A stretch of DNA of 64,000 nt from NCBI GenBank assembly GCA_009777575.1, contig WRLO01000005.1, positions 1-64,000 of the forward strand, read 5' to 3'. The notes below the pieces were generated by a model, which ran no database searches, had not been told where the DNA came from, and saw only the letters and a program-made list of their open reading frames with translations. The translations under genes and the position numbers were made by a program. Source of the DNA: Candidatus Cloacimonadota bacterium. Lineage in GTDB: Bacteria; Cloacimonadota; Cloacimonadia; Cloacimonadales; WRIO01. Positions 38,508 through 49,616 of the stretch are shown in pieces; position 1 is the stretch's first letter, and each line of letters opens with the position of its first letter.

Positions 38508-38565
38508 GCTTTTTCGTCAAGCTTTTTCTCAAAAATGTTTTTAAGATAATGCTTGACAAAAAAGC
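38508..38565. repeat. Inverted repeat between divergent genes (15-bp arms, one mismatch)
   Basis: GCTTTTTCGTCAAGC (38508-38522) / GCTTGACAAAAAAGC (38551-38565). Confidence 0.8.
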
Positions 38566-38609
38566 TATATCATTTTTCTTTGTCAAAAAAAGATAGAGAG
38601 GATTGATTT

Positions 38610-39017
38610 ATGAGTAAAAAACTTATTATCTTGATTTGCATTATAGCGATGTTGGGTTTTACAGTGCCTATATTTGCACAACAAACTCCTGTTGGACCAG
38701 GCGGTTTTGTTGGACCTATGACCCACGGTTTTGGTGGTTATGATGGACCTTCAGCTATAATTACAGTTAATCAGACTGCAATGTTTCCCAATAAGACTCC
38801 AGTAATAATGAGAGGAAACATTATCCAAGCCATTAGTCATGATAGGTTTATTTTTCGTGATGAAACGGGAGATATATCCGTAAAGATTAAACGTGACAGA
38901 TGGTGGGGACAGACTGTAACTCCAGAGGATACTATTGAGATCTCTGGTGATTTTAAAAGAGATAAAAGAAACTGGCAAGTTGTCCATGTTGATGTGAAAC
39001 TTTTGAAAAAATTGTAA
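38610..39017 (+). CDS. YgiW/YdeI-type bacterial OB-fold (BOF) periplasmic protein
   Basis: Signal peptide; GPGGFVGP; VIMRGNIIQAISHDRFIFRDETGDISVKIKRDRW...DTIEISGDF. Confidence 0.88.
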   Translation: MSKKLIILICIIAMLGFTVPIFAQQTPVGPGGFVGPMTHGFGGYDGPSAIITVNQTAMFPNKTPVIMRGNIIQAISHDRFIFRDETGDISVKIKRDRWWGQTVTPEDTIEISGDFKRDKRNWQVVHVDVKLLKKL

Positions 39018-39118
39018 CAGTAGTTGCGTTTCCAGTCGATTAAGTAGTTGCGATTTCCTGCTCTATGATTTCGTTATCAAATAGTGATAGGAAATCGCTA
39101 TACTTTAAAGGAGATATT

Positions 39119-40330
39119 ATGTCATTAATCGAGATAATGCAAATTGCCTTAAAATCACTCCTAAAGAACAAAACAAGGACTTTTTTAACTATGCTTGGCA
39201 TCATTATTGGAGTTGGTGCAGTGATAACTATGCTTGCTATTGGGCAAGGAGCAAAAAGATTAATTGAAGACCAAATTCAAAGCGTAGGGACAAATGTCAT
39301 TACTATTATGACAAATTTTCAAAGAAGTGCCGTTAGAACAGAAACAGGTGAAGCCAACAGACTGAGTTTACAAGATCTTGATGCTATAATTGAACAGGTT
39401 CCCGGTATAAATTATATCACACCTGTCATTGGCACTGGGGGACAGCTCAGATACAGAAGTTTAAATTGGCGAACTCGTGGATTTGGAGTAGACACAGACT
39501 ATTTTTTCATTAGAAATTATGATATGGATGAAGGCGAAATGTTTTCAAACCTTGATGTTGAGAGAGGAGCAAAAGTAATTGTCTTAGGAAAAACTATTGC
39601 TGACCATTTTTTTCCTGAAGAAGATCCGATTGGAAAGTTAATTCGCCATCGAAATACTCCTGTTCGTGTGGTTGGTGTGTTATCAAGTAAAGGACAAAGC
39701 ACTTTAGGTGGTGATTTAGATGATATTTATTTAATGCCTTATACTACGGTTTTACAACGATATATAAACAGAAGATTTCCCAATATGACTATATATGTAT
39801 CAACTGTGTCAAGGCAAGTTATACCTTTTGTGCAAAGAGATATTACACAAGTTTTACTTTCCAGATATAGTAATTCCACTGATGAAGATTTTCTGGTAAA
39901 TTCCCAAAAAGAAATGGCACAGATGGCAAGTAATGTGTCGGATACTATGACATTGTTGCTGGCAAGCATAGCAGGCATTTCTTTAGTAGTGGGTGGTATA
40001 GGTATTATGAACATAATGCTAGTTTCTGTATCCGAAAGAATAAAAGAAATAGGTTTAAGAATGGCTGTGGGTGCAAAAAAAAATGATGTATTATTGCAGT
40101 TTGTTGTAGAAGCCATTTTTATCAGTGGTATTGGAGGGATTTTTGGCATTATTGCCGGTTCAATTTGCACGAATATACTTGGAAATATTATGAACTGGCA
40201 CACAGAAGTTACATTAGGTTCTGTGTTTTTAGCAGTTAGTTTTTCTTGTCTGATAGGAGTTTTCTTCGGTTGGTATCCAGCAAAAAAAGCAGCAAATTTG
40301 AATCTGATTGATGCTTTGAGATATGAATAA
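39119..40330 (+). CDS. MacB-like/FtsX-family ABC transporter permease
   Basis: AAAGGAG then MSLIEIMQIALKSLLKNKTRTFLTMLGIIIGVGAVITMLAIGQGA; GGIGIMNIMLVSVSERIKEIGLRMAVGAK. Confidence 0.94.
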   Translation: MSLIEIMQIALKSLLKNKTRTFLTMLGIIIGVGAVITMLAIGQGAKRLIEDQIQSVGTNVITIMTNFQRSAVRTETGEANRLSLQDLDAIIEQVPGINYITPVIGTGGQLRYRSLNWRTRGFGVDTDYFFIRNYDMDEGEMFSNLDVERGAKVIVLGKTIADHFFPEEDPIGKLIRHRNTPVRVVGVLSSKGQSTLGGDLDDIYLMPYTTVLQRYINRRFPNMTIYVSTVSRQVIPFVQRDITQVLLSRYSNSTDEDFLVNSQKEMAQMASNVSDTMTLLLASIAGISLVVGGIGIMNIMLVSVSERIKEIGLRMAVGAKKNDVLLQFVVEAIFISGIGGIFGIIAGSICTNILGNIMNWHTEVTLGSVFLAVSFSCLIGVFFGWYPAKKAANLNLIDALRYE

Positions 40331-40549
40331 ATAAACATATAAATTCTTTCTCTTTTTATCAGTATTATTATACTTTCATTCGTTATGCTTTCGAACAATC
40401 ACTATTTTTTACATATTTTGAAGATTTTCTTAAACTTTTACTGAAACCCTTAATTTACTATTTTATAAGAAAATATGTGGATATAAAAAATGTGATTGTT
40501 TTCGTATTATGGCATAAAAAAACTGTTATGCGACAGCCATTAAAATTCA

Positions 40550-41467
40550 CTATTTACTCTTTAACCTATAAAAAGGAACTAACCTCAATGGTTGATATGA
40601 CCTTTTAGCTTGCCTAATACCCGGTAACCCCATATCTTGCTCTCTATTGGCAAATTTATATCTATCTTTCAAGAGCATAGCAGTTTCGTGATTTATTACT
40701 TGTCCAGCTCCTTTTATTGCAGGGTCATATTTTTCATAGTGAACTGTCACCATATCTTCTTTTTGTGGACTCCAGATAGCAAACGCTGCTAGCTTTTTTT
40801 CGACATAGAGCTTTATACCTTCATTGGGCAAACAATCCCAGTTTTTTAGAGCAAGTTTTAAAGCTTCTATCTCTATATCGAGATATTCGTTTTGTTCTAC
40901 ATGAACGCTTTTCCAATAATAAACAAAATCCATTATCTCGTTAAAATCTTTGTTTTCAATTTTTTTTATTTCCCAATCAGAATATTGTCTCATGAACTGT
41001 GAAACCAGATTTTTCTTTTTAGCAAGTTTTTTTCCAGACAGATTTACAAGACTTTCCAGACTATACACATAGTCATTCCAGTCTAAATCATTGTAAATAG
41101 TAAAATATTCTCCCAGACTAGGAGTGCTATTGACATAATCTTCAGAAACCACCATGATTTCTACTTTTTTATGAATCTTCTCACAACAATTGTTTATTTG
41201 AAAAAGCTCTTGTGCTGTAAAATCTTCACCTAATGGAGCTAATAGATAACCATAAAAAGGATTAAACAAAATCAATCTATCATTAAAAATGGTGTATTCG
41301 AGCTTGAAATAAAGACCCCATGTAAAAAGTGTACAAATATTAAAATCACAATTTTCTTTTGGATATTTTTTTACATATTCGTTTATAATCTCAATATCAT
41401 CGAGTGAAATAGTTTTAAATCTCTTATCAAGAGATGATATTTCGTCTATCATATATTCTTTCCTCAT
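40550..41467 (-). CDS. DUF2156 (phosphatidylglycerol lysyltransferase-like) protein
   Basis: NICTLFTWGLYFKLEYTIFNDRLILFNPF...KKLAKKKNLVSQFMRQY...MVTVHYEKYDPAIKGAGQVINHETA. Confidence 0.85.
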   Translation of the reverse strand: MRKEYMIDEISSLDKRFKTISLDDIEIINEYVKKYPKENCDFNICTLFTWGLYFKLEYTIFNDRLILFNPFYGYLLAPLGEDFTAQELFQINNCCEKIHKKVEIMVVSEDYVNSTPSLGEYFTIYNDLDWNDYVYSLESLVNLSGKKLAKKKNLVSQFMRQYSDWEIKKIENKDFNEIMDFVYYWKSVHVEQNEYLDIEIEALKLALKNWDCLPNEGIKLYVEKKLAAFAIWSPQKEDMVTVHYEKYDPAIKGAGQVINHETAMLLKDRYKFANREQDMGLPGIRQAKRSYQPLRLVPFYRLKSK

Positions 41468-41525
41468 TGGTAGGGAACGGATTTATCCGTTCCGAAATTA
41501 TTTGTAAGGGACAGATTTTTCCGTC
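41464..41525. repeat. Palindromic GGAACGGAT/ATCCGTTCC repeat plus degenerate second copy
   Basis: ggtaGGAACGGATTTATCCGTTCCg-type palindrome followed by agggacagatttttccgtcacct; related sequence at 35-60 (cGGAACAGATAAATCAGTTCCctac). Confidence 0.85.
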
Positions 41526-41527
41526 AC

Positions 41528-41956
41528 CTACAATTTATCTTTCAGTAAAAACGGCACATAGTTTTCCATCCGTGAAAATCCGTATCTATCATAAAATGAC
41601 ACGGCATTGGGTTCTGCTATAAGTCCTATCCAGGTGATGTTTTTATTTTTTAAAAATTTGATAATCTCATCCATTATCTTCACTCCAATTCTTTGTCCAC
41701 GAAATTCCCTTAAAACTGCAACATCTTGAATATAAGCATCTGAAACACCATCGCTGATAGACCTACCCATACCGATTATTTTGTCTTCAATGACTGCTAT
41801 AGCAAAGCAAAATGAGCCTTCAATAATTTTTTGAATAAATGAAGGATCTGTTCCATCATTTTCTTCTTTCCACCAACCAGCATCTTTATATAATTCTATT
41901 AATTGCTTTATATCAGCTGTTTTAACTATTTTTATTTCTATTTTCATAATCTCCAT
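41528..41956 (-). CDS. GNAT family N-acetyltransferase
   Basis: AYIQDVAVLREFRGQRIGVKIMDEIIKFL; ...NAVSFYDRYGF. Confidence 0.93.
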   Translation of the reverse strand: MEIMKIEIKIVKTADIKQLIELYKDAGWWKEENDGTDPSFIQKIIEGSFCFAIAVIEDKIIGMGRSISDGVSDAYIQDVAVLREFRGQRIGVKIMDEIIKFLKNKNITWIGLIAEPNAVSFYDRYGFSRMENYVPFLLKDKL

Positions 41957-42711
41957 TATCCATTAAATATTCCCATTATTTGAGAAACAGCACAAATTGC
42001 AGCGGTTTCTGCTCTTAAGATATTTTTTGAGATAGTTACTTGTTCAATATCAAGCTCTTCAAACATATCAAATTCCGATTTGTCGAAACCACCCTCAGGA
42101 CCAATGACTATACAGATATTAGTTTTATTCGCTAAAATTGACCTATTATGAGACTCTTTTTTTTCTGAGCTATTTTCCAAAAATTTCATTAGAGTTGATT
42201 TTTGAATTATTTCTGAGGCAATAATAGGTAAATAATCATGCTCTTTCAAGATATTAAAAACTCCGCTCAAATCATGCACCTGATGTATTTTGGGTAACCA
42301 AGCATTATTACATTGTTTAGACGCGCTGATAGCTGTCCTATAAAACTTTTCGATAGTATTTTCACTTGATTGTTTGACAGAGTTTTTAGTCAGTATTGGA
42401 AAAAGGTCATCTACACCGAGTTCTGTGAGCTTTTCTACAATAAATAAGTCATTCTTTTGTTTCAATAGAGTAAAAGCACAAGCCACTTTATTAAAAGGCT
42501 TCTCTATATATACTATCTCATCTATCTTTATAAGCAAAGACTTTTTAGTAATTTCATGTATCTTTCCCTTTGCCTTTACTCCTTTACCATTAATTAATGA
42601 TAATACATCACCTTTTTTATGTCTAAAAACATTTACAATATGGTGATACTCATCATTAAGCACTTCTATACCTGATGTATTTTCAGAAAAATTTAGGTAG
42701 AATGAGGGCAT
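41956..42711 (-). CDS. rsmE: 16S rRNA (uracil(1498)-N(3))-methyltransferase
   Basis: HHIVNVFRHKKGD; KLTELGVDDLFPILTKNSV; VIGPEGGFDKSEFDMF; ILRAETAAICAV. Confidence 0.93.
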   Translation of the reverse strand: MPSFYLNFSENTSGIEVLNDEYHHIVNVFRHKKGDVLSLINGKGVKAKGKIHEITKKSLLIKIDEIVYIEKPFNKVACAFTLLKQKNDLFIVEKLTELGVDDLFPILTKNSVKQSSENTIEKFYRTAISASKQCNNAWLPKIHQVHDLSGVFNILKEHDYLPIIASEIIQKSTLMKFLENSSEKKESHNRSILANKTNICIVIGPEGGFDKSEFDMFEELDIEQVTISKNILRAETAAICAVSQIMGIFNG

Positions 42712-42767
42712 ATAAATTTCTCCATTCTCTGCCCCCCTTCATTAGGGGGGATTTACATTCTCTATTA

Positions 42768-43916
42768 TCACCTAAATAACCCTTTAAACCTTTCCACAAA
42801 ACTTTTTTCCAGTTTTAAATCTCTTTTATTGTCAAATTCTCTAAATTGTTCTAAAATCTTGATTTCTGCATTGCTCAGGTTTGTAGGAGTCATCACTCTG
42901 ACCATCACATACAAATCACCCATATAAGATGAATTTGCTTCAGGCATACCTTGACCAGATACCTTAAACACTTTGCCTGTCTGTGTCCCTGCTGGTATTT
43001 TCAACTTGATTTTGTTGTTGATAGAAGGAACAAAGACATCATCGCCTAAAGCAGCTTGAGTAAAGCTGATAGGGAATTCACAATAAAGATTCGCACCTTC
43101 TCTTTTTAACATATTGTCATCTTTTTCGTGAATCATGACAAGTATATCACCTTTTATACCACCTCTTGGAGCAGCGTTTCCTTCACCACGAATTCTAACA
43201 TATTGACCTTCATGGACACCTCTTGGGATATTTACATTCACATTTTTTGATTGTGGTGTCCGACCTTCGCCATTACAAGTTAAACATTTATTTGCTATTA
43301 TTTTACCATCACCTTTGCAACTGGGACATGTAACTATCGTCTGTATATGACCAAAAATTGATTGTTTTACTTGCCTAACCTGTCCTTGCCCACCACACTG
43401 TGAACACGACTGAGTTTTGCCATCTTTAGAACCTGAGCCACGACAAACTTGGCAAGTATCTCGAACATTCATTTTTATAGTTTTTGATACTCCCTCATAT
43501 ATCTCTTTTAGGGTTAAGGACATCTCTATCTTCAGATCTTCGCCTTTTGACTGACCTCCGGAGCTTCTTCTGCTTCGAGAGCCTCCTCCAAAAAAAGCAT
43601 CAAATATTGATTCAAAACCTCCAAATATATCTGCAAAATCACCTTGTCTGGTGAAGTCACTCCAGGAGAAGCCACCACTTCCAAAGGCGCCTTCTAAACC
43701 AGCATGACCATGTTGATCATATAAGGACCTTTTTTCTGAATCACTGAGAACTTCATAAGCTTCACTCGCCTCTTTGAACTTATCTTCAGCTTCTTTATTA
43801 TCTTTATTTTTATCAGGATGATATTTCATTGCCAATGAACGATAAGCTTTTTTTATTGTTTCATTATCGGCTGATTTATCTACTCCTAAAATCTCGTAAT
43901 AATCTCTTTTTGCCAT
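42768..43916 (-). CDS. dnaJ: Chaperone protein DnaJ
   Basis: [37 protein letters not shown]; four CxxCxGxG zinc motifs. Confidence 0.97.
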   Translation of the reverse strand: MAKRDYYEILGVDKSADNETIKKAYRSLAMKYHPDKNKDNKEAEDKFKEASEAYEVLSDSEKRSLYDQHGHAGLEGAFGSGGFSWSDFTRQGDFADIFGGFESIFDAFFGGGSRSRRSSGGQSKGEDLKIEMSLTLKEIYEGVSKTIKMNVRDTCQVCRGSGSKDGKTQSCSQCGGQGQVRQVKQSIFGHIQTIVTCPSCKGDGKIIANKCLTCNGEGRTPQSKNVNVNIPRGVHEGQYVRIRGEGNAAPRGGIKGDILVMIHEKDDNMLKREGANLYCEFPISFTQAALGDDVFVPSINNKIKLKIPAGTQTGKVFKVSGQGMPEANSSYMGDLYVMVRVMTPTNLSNAEIKILEQFREFDNKRDLKLEKSFVERFKGLFR

Positions 43917-44356
43917 TAAACCTCTACTTTGTCAAAATACATAAAACATTTTCTCAAAATATTTCCTTTTTCAGATTTGCAGAAAACCTTTTTATTTATA
44001 TTGTCTAGTATTTCTTCTGCAATATAAATGTCAGATTTCTGGGTCTCAATAAATATTTTAAGCTCTTTATCAATTGGTAATTCAACTATGATAGCTGGAT
44101 TTGGATCAGATTTTTTTACTTCGTTAATTATATATAAATCCTTTTCAAATAACTCAAAACTGATAGTTTTTTCAACATTATTGAGCATTAAGGAGCCGAG
44201 TTGCTCACTTCCTTGAAATTGCTTGGAGTCAAAATATAATTTCAATCCTTTTCCTTTTGAATCCCTCAAAATGATGTCAAAACTGTCTGTTTGTATAGAA
44301 ATAACTTCTATACTACTTAATACAGTATTTTTGATTAATATACAATCATTATCCAT
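43916..44356 (-). CDS. Hypothetical protein
   Basis: ORF between dnaJ and pdxS; stop overlaps dnaJ start; no recognised family. Confidence 0.6.
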   Translation of the reverse strand: MDNDCILIKNTVLSSIEVISIQTDSFDIILRDSKGKGLKLYFDSKQFQGSEQLGSLMLNNVEKTISFELFEKDLYIINEVKKSDPNPAIIVELPIDKELKIFIETQKSDIYIAEEILDNINKKVFCKSEKGNILRKCFMYFDKVEV

Positions 44357-44374
44357 TATCCATTATCCATTATC
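44347..44374. repeat. Heptanucleotide microsatellite (CATTATC)x4 spanning a start codon
   Basis: CATTATCCATTATCCATTATCCATTATC; on the minus strand each unit supplies an ATG. Confidence 0.95.
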
Positions 44375-44388
44375 CAGTATCAATTGAT

Positions 44389-45258
44389 TTACTTCCCTCT
44401 ATCCGCCATCAGTATTTGAATCTCATTCTCATTTATGCCGACCATAGCTTCACCGAGATCTTCTGACAAACTTGCTACTATATCTGGTTTATCATAATTT
44501 TGCACAGCTTTTACTATCGCTGTTGCCCTCTTTACTGGGTCTCCAGATTTAAAAATGCCTGAGCCTACAAAAACCCCTTCAGCACCGAGCTTTACCATCA
44601 ATACAGCATCTGCTGGAGTTGCAACACCACCAGCTGAAAAATTTAAAACCGGCAATTTTCCGTTTATATGCACATATTCGAGTAAATCAAAAGAAACTTG
44701 CAATTCTTTTGCTTTGTGATAAAGAGCATCGCGACTTAGAGACTTGACAGACATCATTTCACTTTGGATTGCTCTCAAATGACGAACCGCCTGAACTATA
44801 TCTCCTGTACCTGCTTCTCCTTTTGTGCGGATCATGGCAGCACCTTCTTCTATCCGTCTGAGAGCCTCACCTAAATTTGTTGCGCCACAAACAAATGGAA
44901 CATTAAAATCTCGTTTATTGATATGGTATCTATCGTCAGCTGGTGTCAAAACCTCGCTTTCATCGATACAATCTATTCCGAGTGCTTGTAGGATTTCAGC
45001 TTCTACAAAATGCCCGATACGCGCCTTTGCCATCACAGGTATTTTCACTGTTTGCTTAATCTCTTTTATTACTTTGGGGTCAGACATGCGAGATACTCCA
45101 CCTACTGCACGAATATCTGCTGGGACTCTTTCAAGTGCCATGACTGCTACTGCTCCAGCTGCCTCAGCTATCAATGCTTGTTCAGGGGTAGTAACATCCA
45201 TTATCACCCCACCCTTAAGTTTTTGAATTGATGCTCCTATTTTTTCGTAATTTAGCAT
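44389..45258 (-). CDS. pdxS: Pyridoxal 5'-phosphate synthase lyase subunit
   Basis: [38 protein letters not shown]...[21 protein letters not shown]. Confidence 0.97.
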   Translation of the reverse strand: MLNYEKIGASIQKLKGGVIMDVTTPEQALIAEAAGAVAVMALERVPADIRAVGGVSRMSDPKVIKEIKQTVKIPVMAKARIGHFVEAEILQALGIDCIDESEVLTPADDRYHINKRDFNVPFVCGATNLGEALRRIEEGAAMIRTKGEAGTGDIVQAVRHLRAIQSEMMSVKSLSRDALYHKAKELQVSFDLLEYVHINGKLPVLNFSAGGVATPADAVLMVKLGAEGVFVGSGIFKSGDPVKRATAIVKAVQNYDKPDIVASLSEDLGEAMVGINENEIQILMADRGK

Positions 45259-45275
45259 ATTATCTCCATAAATTT

Positions 45276-45635
45276 TTACCAGTTGGTAAGATTTTTTATT
45301 TTTTTTCCACCTATCAAATGTAGATGAAAATGCGGAACTGACTGCACAAAGAAAGGTGGTTTCTTAGAATTGGTCAGAGTATTAAAATTTTCTTTTAAAT
45401 CTAATATCTCTGCTGTTTTTTGAAAAACTTCCCAAAACCCTTTCTGCTCTTCAACGGATGCCTTTGATACAAAATCATAAATCTCTGCGTATTCACCCTT
45501 GGGCATGATCAAGGCATGGATACTGGCTACAGGGTCTATATCTTCTATGGAAAGTGCATATTCGTTTTCAAAGATTTTTTTAGCGGGTATTTCACCACGA
45601 ATTATCTTTGCAAATACATTATTTTTGTCGTACAT
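45276..45635 (-). CDS. HIT family protein
   Basis: [50 protein letters not shown]. Confidence 0.93.
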   Translation of the reverse strand: MYDKNNVFAKIIRGEIPAKKIFENEYALSIEDIDPVASIHALIMPKGEYAEIYDFVSKASVEEQKGFWEVFQKTAEILDLKENFNTLTNSKKPPFFVQSVPHFHLHLIGGKKIKNLTNW

Positions 45636-45668
45636 AATTAATCATCCTTTTATTTTGATTTATTGATG

Positions 45669-45965
45669 TCAGTTTTGATTTTCTTCAACAGTAATTCCTT
45701 CTTCAAACAAATATTCAGGTGCTATGTCTATTTCACCATCATTCCAAACTGTACACCCAAAATCTATATAAACACTATTAAAAACAGTTTTATCTTTTAA
45801 AGGTTTAAAAACGGGTTCATCAAGTAAAGGTTTAAAATTAAACTCTTTTACTTCTCCATTTGTAAATCTTAACCACAACTTATATTCGTCTAATGCCCGA
45901 ACAGATATTACTCTTATGGGTGGTTCTATTTCACCAGCATAGACTATTCCATTTTTGACATACAT
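45669..45965 (-). CDS. DUF2442 domain protein
   Basis: VISVRALDEYKLWLRFTNGEVKEFNFKPLL...FNSVYIDFGCTVWNDGEIDIAPEYLFEEG. Confidence 0.9.
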   Translation of the reverse strand: MYVKNGIVYAGEIEPPIRVISVRALDEYKLWLRFTNGEVKEFNFKPLLDEPVFKPLKDKTVFNSVYIDFGCTVWNDGEIDIAPEYLFEEGITVEENQN

Positions 45966-45978
45966 AATGGTGCTTCCA

Positions 45979-46245
45979 TTATTTTATAGGTTCTATCTTT
46001 TCAATAGGGAGATTTCTGACAGCATTATTCCAAGCAGAGTATAATTCGTTTTCTCTCATTATCATCCAAGCTTGAAGTAGAGTAAACTTTTTTTGTGGTA
46101 GAGACCCCTCTAGTATTTCACCATCTAAGCTTACAGTAGCAATATGCTCAGCGTAATAATCATGAATGTGTGGTTTATGATACTTTTTATTGTCAGAAAA
46201 CATCATCTTTATTATCATTCGGTAAAATCTACATAATTCTGGCAT
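45979..46245 (-). CDS. DUF4160 domain protein
   Basis: PELCRFYRMIIKMMFSDNKKYHKPHIHDYYAEHIATVSLDGEILEGSLP. Confidence 0.9.
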   Translation of the reverse strand: MPELCRFYRMIIKMMFSDNKKYHKPHIHDYYAEHIATVSLDGEILEGSLPQKKFTLLQAWMIMRENELYSAWNNAVRNLPIEKIEPIK

Positions 46246-46260
46246 ATTATGTAATCCTTT

Positions 46261-47007
46261 TTAATCCATTTTTATCAATCTTCCTGATCCCGATATATTA
46301 GAGGTGATATTGGGGTTGCCACTATAACGAACTCTCCCAGAACCACTGATTCTCACATTGAGATTTTCTAAAACATTCATAGATATGTTTCCAGATCCAC
46401 TAATGTTTATATTTGCGTTATTCACAACAAAACTCTCACCATTGAAATTACCTGAACCAGAGATTCTTATAGCAGTATCTTCGCTTTTTCCCTCTAAGTT
46501 AATTCTTCCAGAACCTGTTATAACCGTTGTGAGTCTATTGCTTTCAAGTTTTCCTGTGATATTACCTGAACCAGTTACTGCTATTTCAAAATTTTCTGTT
46601 TCTATAGTTTCATTAGTGTTAAAAGAACAAGAACCAGACAAAGATATTCCATTTAGTGTGGGAGCATAAACATTAACCACAAAGTTTGTGTATTGATACG
46701 AATTAGATCTTTTCATTCTAATCACGAGAGCTTTGTTGTTGTTTGTAAAGATTTCCACATACTCCTCGAGATTAGAATCTATGCTAAATAAAACTCCATA
46801 CTCTTCACTTTTGTGAAAGCGTACTTCTGCTGAACCATCACAATTTATTGTCTCAAAAGGGGAAATGGTAACATCGCTTTCCACGATGTTTCCATTTCCT
46901 TTGATTGTTTCTGGGTCACATGATAAAACCATTATTATCATAAAGACTAAAAACAATAAAATAAGTATTTTAATCATTTTCTTACCTACATTATCTGTCC
47001 CAATCAA
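46261..47007 (-). CDS. DUF2807 (GIN domain) putative lipoprotein
   Basis: Lipobox VLSCDP; IKGNGNIVESDVTISPFETINCDGSAEVRF; repeated SGSGNI/SGSGRI turns. Confidence 0.9.
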   Translation of the reverse strand: MIGTDNVGKKMIKILILLFLVFMIIMVLSCDPETIKGNGNIVESDVTISPFETINCDGSAEVRFHKSEEYGVLFSIDSNLEEYVEIFTNNNKALVIRMKRSNSYQYTNFVVNVYAPTLNGISLSGSCSFNTNETIETENFEIAVTGSGNITGKLESNRLTTVITGSGRINLEGKSEDTAIRISGSGNFNGESFVVNNANINISGSGNISMNVLENLNVRISGSGRVRYSGNPNITSNISGSGRLIKMD

Positions 47008-47028
47008 ATGGGGGATTTACATTTTCCA

Positions 47029-48990
47029 TCATCCATTTTCAACTACTTCGTATTCAGCCTCTACTGGTCCTGAGTTCTCAGTGGGTGCCTCCTGCGTAGG
47101 AGGTTTTTGTCCACCTGTCATATTGATAAAATCTTCTGGACTCATACCAGCACCCTCTGCTCCTTGTTGCGCCTGCATATTTTTGTAGACAATTTCTCCG
47201 AGTTTCATAGCTTTTTCTGAAAGTGCTTTTATTGCATCTTCAAATTCTTGTGCAGTGTTACCTTTTTCATGTTTTTCCTTTGCTTCACTGATTGCAATTT
47301 CTATTTCGTTTTTTTCAGTATCGCTAAGTTTATCTCCATATTCTTTTAGGCTTTTTTCAGTGCTAAGAATAAAACCATCGAGCTCATTTTTCTTTTGAAT
47401 TTTTTCTTTTTTCTCGTTATCTTCTGCTGCATGAGCTTCTGCTTCTTTCACCATTCTATTGATTTCATCTTCGCTTAATGAACCCGGTCTTTCGATTCGC
47501 ATAGAATGTTCTTTACCGGTTCCTTTATCTTTAGCACTTACATGTAAAATACCATTGGCATCAATGTCAAAGGTAACTTCTATCTGAGGAACTCCTCTCA
47601 TCGCTGGCGGAATACCTACAAGGTCAAATCTTCCGAGAACTCGATTGTCTGCAGCCATGGGTCTTTCACCTTGTAAAATATTTATTGTAACAGCACTTTG
47701 ATTGTCCGCAGCAGTAGAGAAGATTTGTGATTTTTTGGTGGGTATCGTTGTATTTCTGTCTATTATAGGTGTCCTGACACCACCAAGGGTTTCCAACCCG
47801 AGAGTCAGAGGTGTAACATCAAGCAATAAAATATCCTGAACGCTTTCATCACCACCTAATATACCGCCTTGAACTGCTGCTCCAAAAGCAACTACTTCAT
47901 CAGGATTCATCGTGCTATTAGCTTTTTTTCCGAAGAATTTTTCTACAGCCTCAACTACTGCTGGTATTCTTGTGCTACCACCGACGAGTAGGACTTCATT
48001 AATATCATTCGCACTTAATTTTGCATCCGAGAGTGCTTTTCTGCAAGGTTCGATACTTCTTGCTATGAGATGATCTGTCAATCTATTAAATTCAGCGAGT
48101 GTCAAATCATAGTTTAAGTGTTTTGGACCGCTTGCATTGGCTGTGATAAAGGGTAGATTGATATTTGTGGTTTGTATACCTGAAAGCTCTACTTTGGCAT
48201 TTTCAGCGGCTTCTTTTAGCTTTTGCAACGCTTGGGAATCTTTACTGAGGTCGATATTTTCATCTTTTTTAAATTTGTCTATCAACCAGTCCATCACTAC
48301 CTTATCAAAATCATCTCCACCTAAATGCGTGTCTCCATTTGTTGAAAGCACTTCGACAACTCCATCAGCTACTTCAAGTATTGATATATCAAATGTACCG
48401 CCACCAAGGTCATATACTGCTACTTTTTCTGATCTTGTCTTTTTGTTTTGCAATCCATAAGCTAATGCCGCAGCTGTAGGTTCATTGATGATTCTCTTTA
48501 CTTCGAGACCTGCTATCTTTCCAGCATCTTTGGTAGCTTGTCGCTGTGCGTCATTAAAATAAGCTGGTACAGTAACAACTGCTTCTGAAATCTCCATTCC
48601 GAGGTATGATTCTGCTGTCTCTTTCATTTTTTTCAAGATCATGGCTGAAAGCTCTTGTGGGGTAAAGTCTTTTTTTTCTGCTTCTATATATACCAATACT
48701 TCACCATTCGATGCTGCTTTCACTTGATAGCCTACTATACTTGTCTCTTCTTGAACTTCATTTAGTTTTCTTCCTATAAATCTTTTTATGGAATAAACTG
48801 TGTTTTTATGATTGGTAATTAACTGTCTTTTTGCTATACGACCTACCAATCTTTCTCCTTTGGCAAAGCCTATCACAGACGGAGTCGTTCTTGCCCCTTC
48901 TGCATTTACTATCACTACAGGTTTTCCACCTTCCATTACGGAAACACAAGAATTTGTGGTCCCTAAATCAATTCCAATGATTTTACCCAT
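47029..48990 (-). CDS. dnaK: Chaperone protein DnaK
   Basis: [46 protein letters not shown]. Confidence 0.98.
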   Translation of the reverse strand: MGKIIGIDLGTTNSCVSVMEGGKPVVIVNAEGARTTPSVIGFAKGERLVGRIAKRQLITNHKNTVYSIKRFIGRKLNEVQEETSIVGYQVKAASNGEVLVYIEAEKKDFTPQELSAMILKKMKETAESYLGMEISEAVVTVPAYFNDAQRQATKDAGKIAGLEVKRIINEPTAAALAYGLQNKKTRSEKVAVYDLGGGTFDISILEVADGVVEVLSTNGDTHLGGDDFDKVVMDWLIDKFKKDENIDLSKDSQALQKLKEAAENAKVELSGIQTTNINLPFITANASGPKHLNYDLTLAEFNRLTDHLIARSIEPCRKALSDAKLSANDINEVLLVGGSTRIPAVVEAVEKFFGKKANSTMNPDEVVAFGAAVQGGILGGDESVQDILLLDVTPLTLGLETLGGVRTPIIDRNTTIPTKKSQIFSTAADNQSAVTINILQGERPMAADNRVLGRFDLVGIPPAMRGVPQIEVTFDIDANGILHVSAKDKGTGKEHSMRIERPGSLSEDEINRMVKEAEAHAAEDNEKKEKIQKKNELDGFILSTEKSLKEYGDKLSDTEKNEIEIAISEAKEKHEKGNTAQEFEDAIKALSEKAMKLGEIVYKNMQAQQGAEGAGMSPEDFINMTGGQKPPTQEAPTENSGPVEAEYEVVENG

Positions 48991-49064
48991 TGTATTTATC
49001 CTCCAGTTTTATTTATTTAAAATTACAATTAAAAAGTCAATATTGACAATTCTTAATTCTCAAT

Positions 49065-49604
49065 TTACTCCGGTTTTTCTCCATTTGATACAGCCACTCT
49101 ACTAGCTCTAATGACTTTTTCGCCTAACATGTAGCCATTTTGAACTATTGCTACAATTATGTTTTCTGGTTCAAGAGCCGGTATTGAAGACCAAGCTTCA
49201 TGATAATTTGGGTCAAATTCTTTACCTAAAGCATCGATTTTTATGACATCGTTCTTTTTGAAAATAGAATTCATTTGTTGAAAGATCATTTCCACACCTT
49301 TTATATAAGATGAGTAATTTTCGCTATTTACATCTGTAGATAAAGCTCTTTCAAAATTATCAAGAACATCGCAAAACTCCAAAAAGACTTTTTCATTGGC
49401 GTATTTTATCCAATCTTGTTTCTCTTTATGAGAGTTTTTTCTATAATTTTCAAACTCCGCAAGCGTTCTTAACCATTTGTCTTTAAATTCACTCTTTTCT
49501 TTTTCCAAATCTTCAATGATTTCTGTTTTTTTCTTTTTCATCTTTACCTCTTTTACCTCTTGCTCTGTATTGCAAGTTGAACTTTCAGGTGATGTTTTAT
49601 TCAT
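49065..49604 (-). CDS. grpE: Nucleotide exchange factor GrpE
   Basis: DKWLRTLAEFENYRKNSHKEK; FDPNYHEAWSSIP; VIAIVQNGYMLGEKVIRASRVAVSNG-type C-terminus. Confidence 0.95.
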   Translation of the reverse strand: MNKTSPESSTCNTEQEVKEVKMKKKKTEIIEDLEKEKSEFKDKWLRTLAEFENYRKNSHKEKQDWIKYANEKVFLEFCDVLDNFERALSTDVNSENYSSYIKGVEMIFQQMNSIFKKNDVIKIDALGKEFDPNYHEAWSSIPALEPENIIVAIVQNGYMLGEKVIRASRVAVSNGEKPE

Positions 49605-49616
49605 TTTTATTTCTCC

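Noticed and set aside
38554-38590. Strong sigma-70 promoter after TTGACAAAAAAGC
   Set aside because: No convincing -10 box at 16-18 nt spacing; only the inverted repeat is reported.
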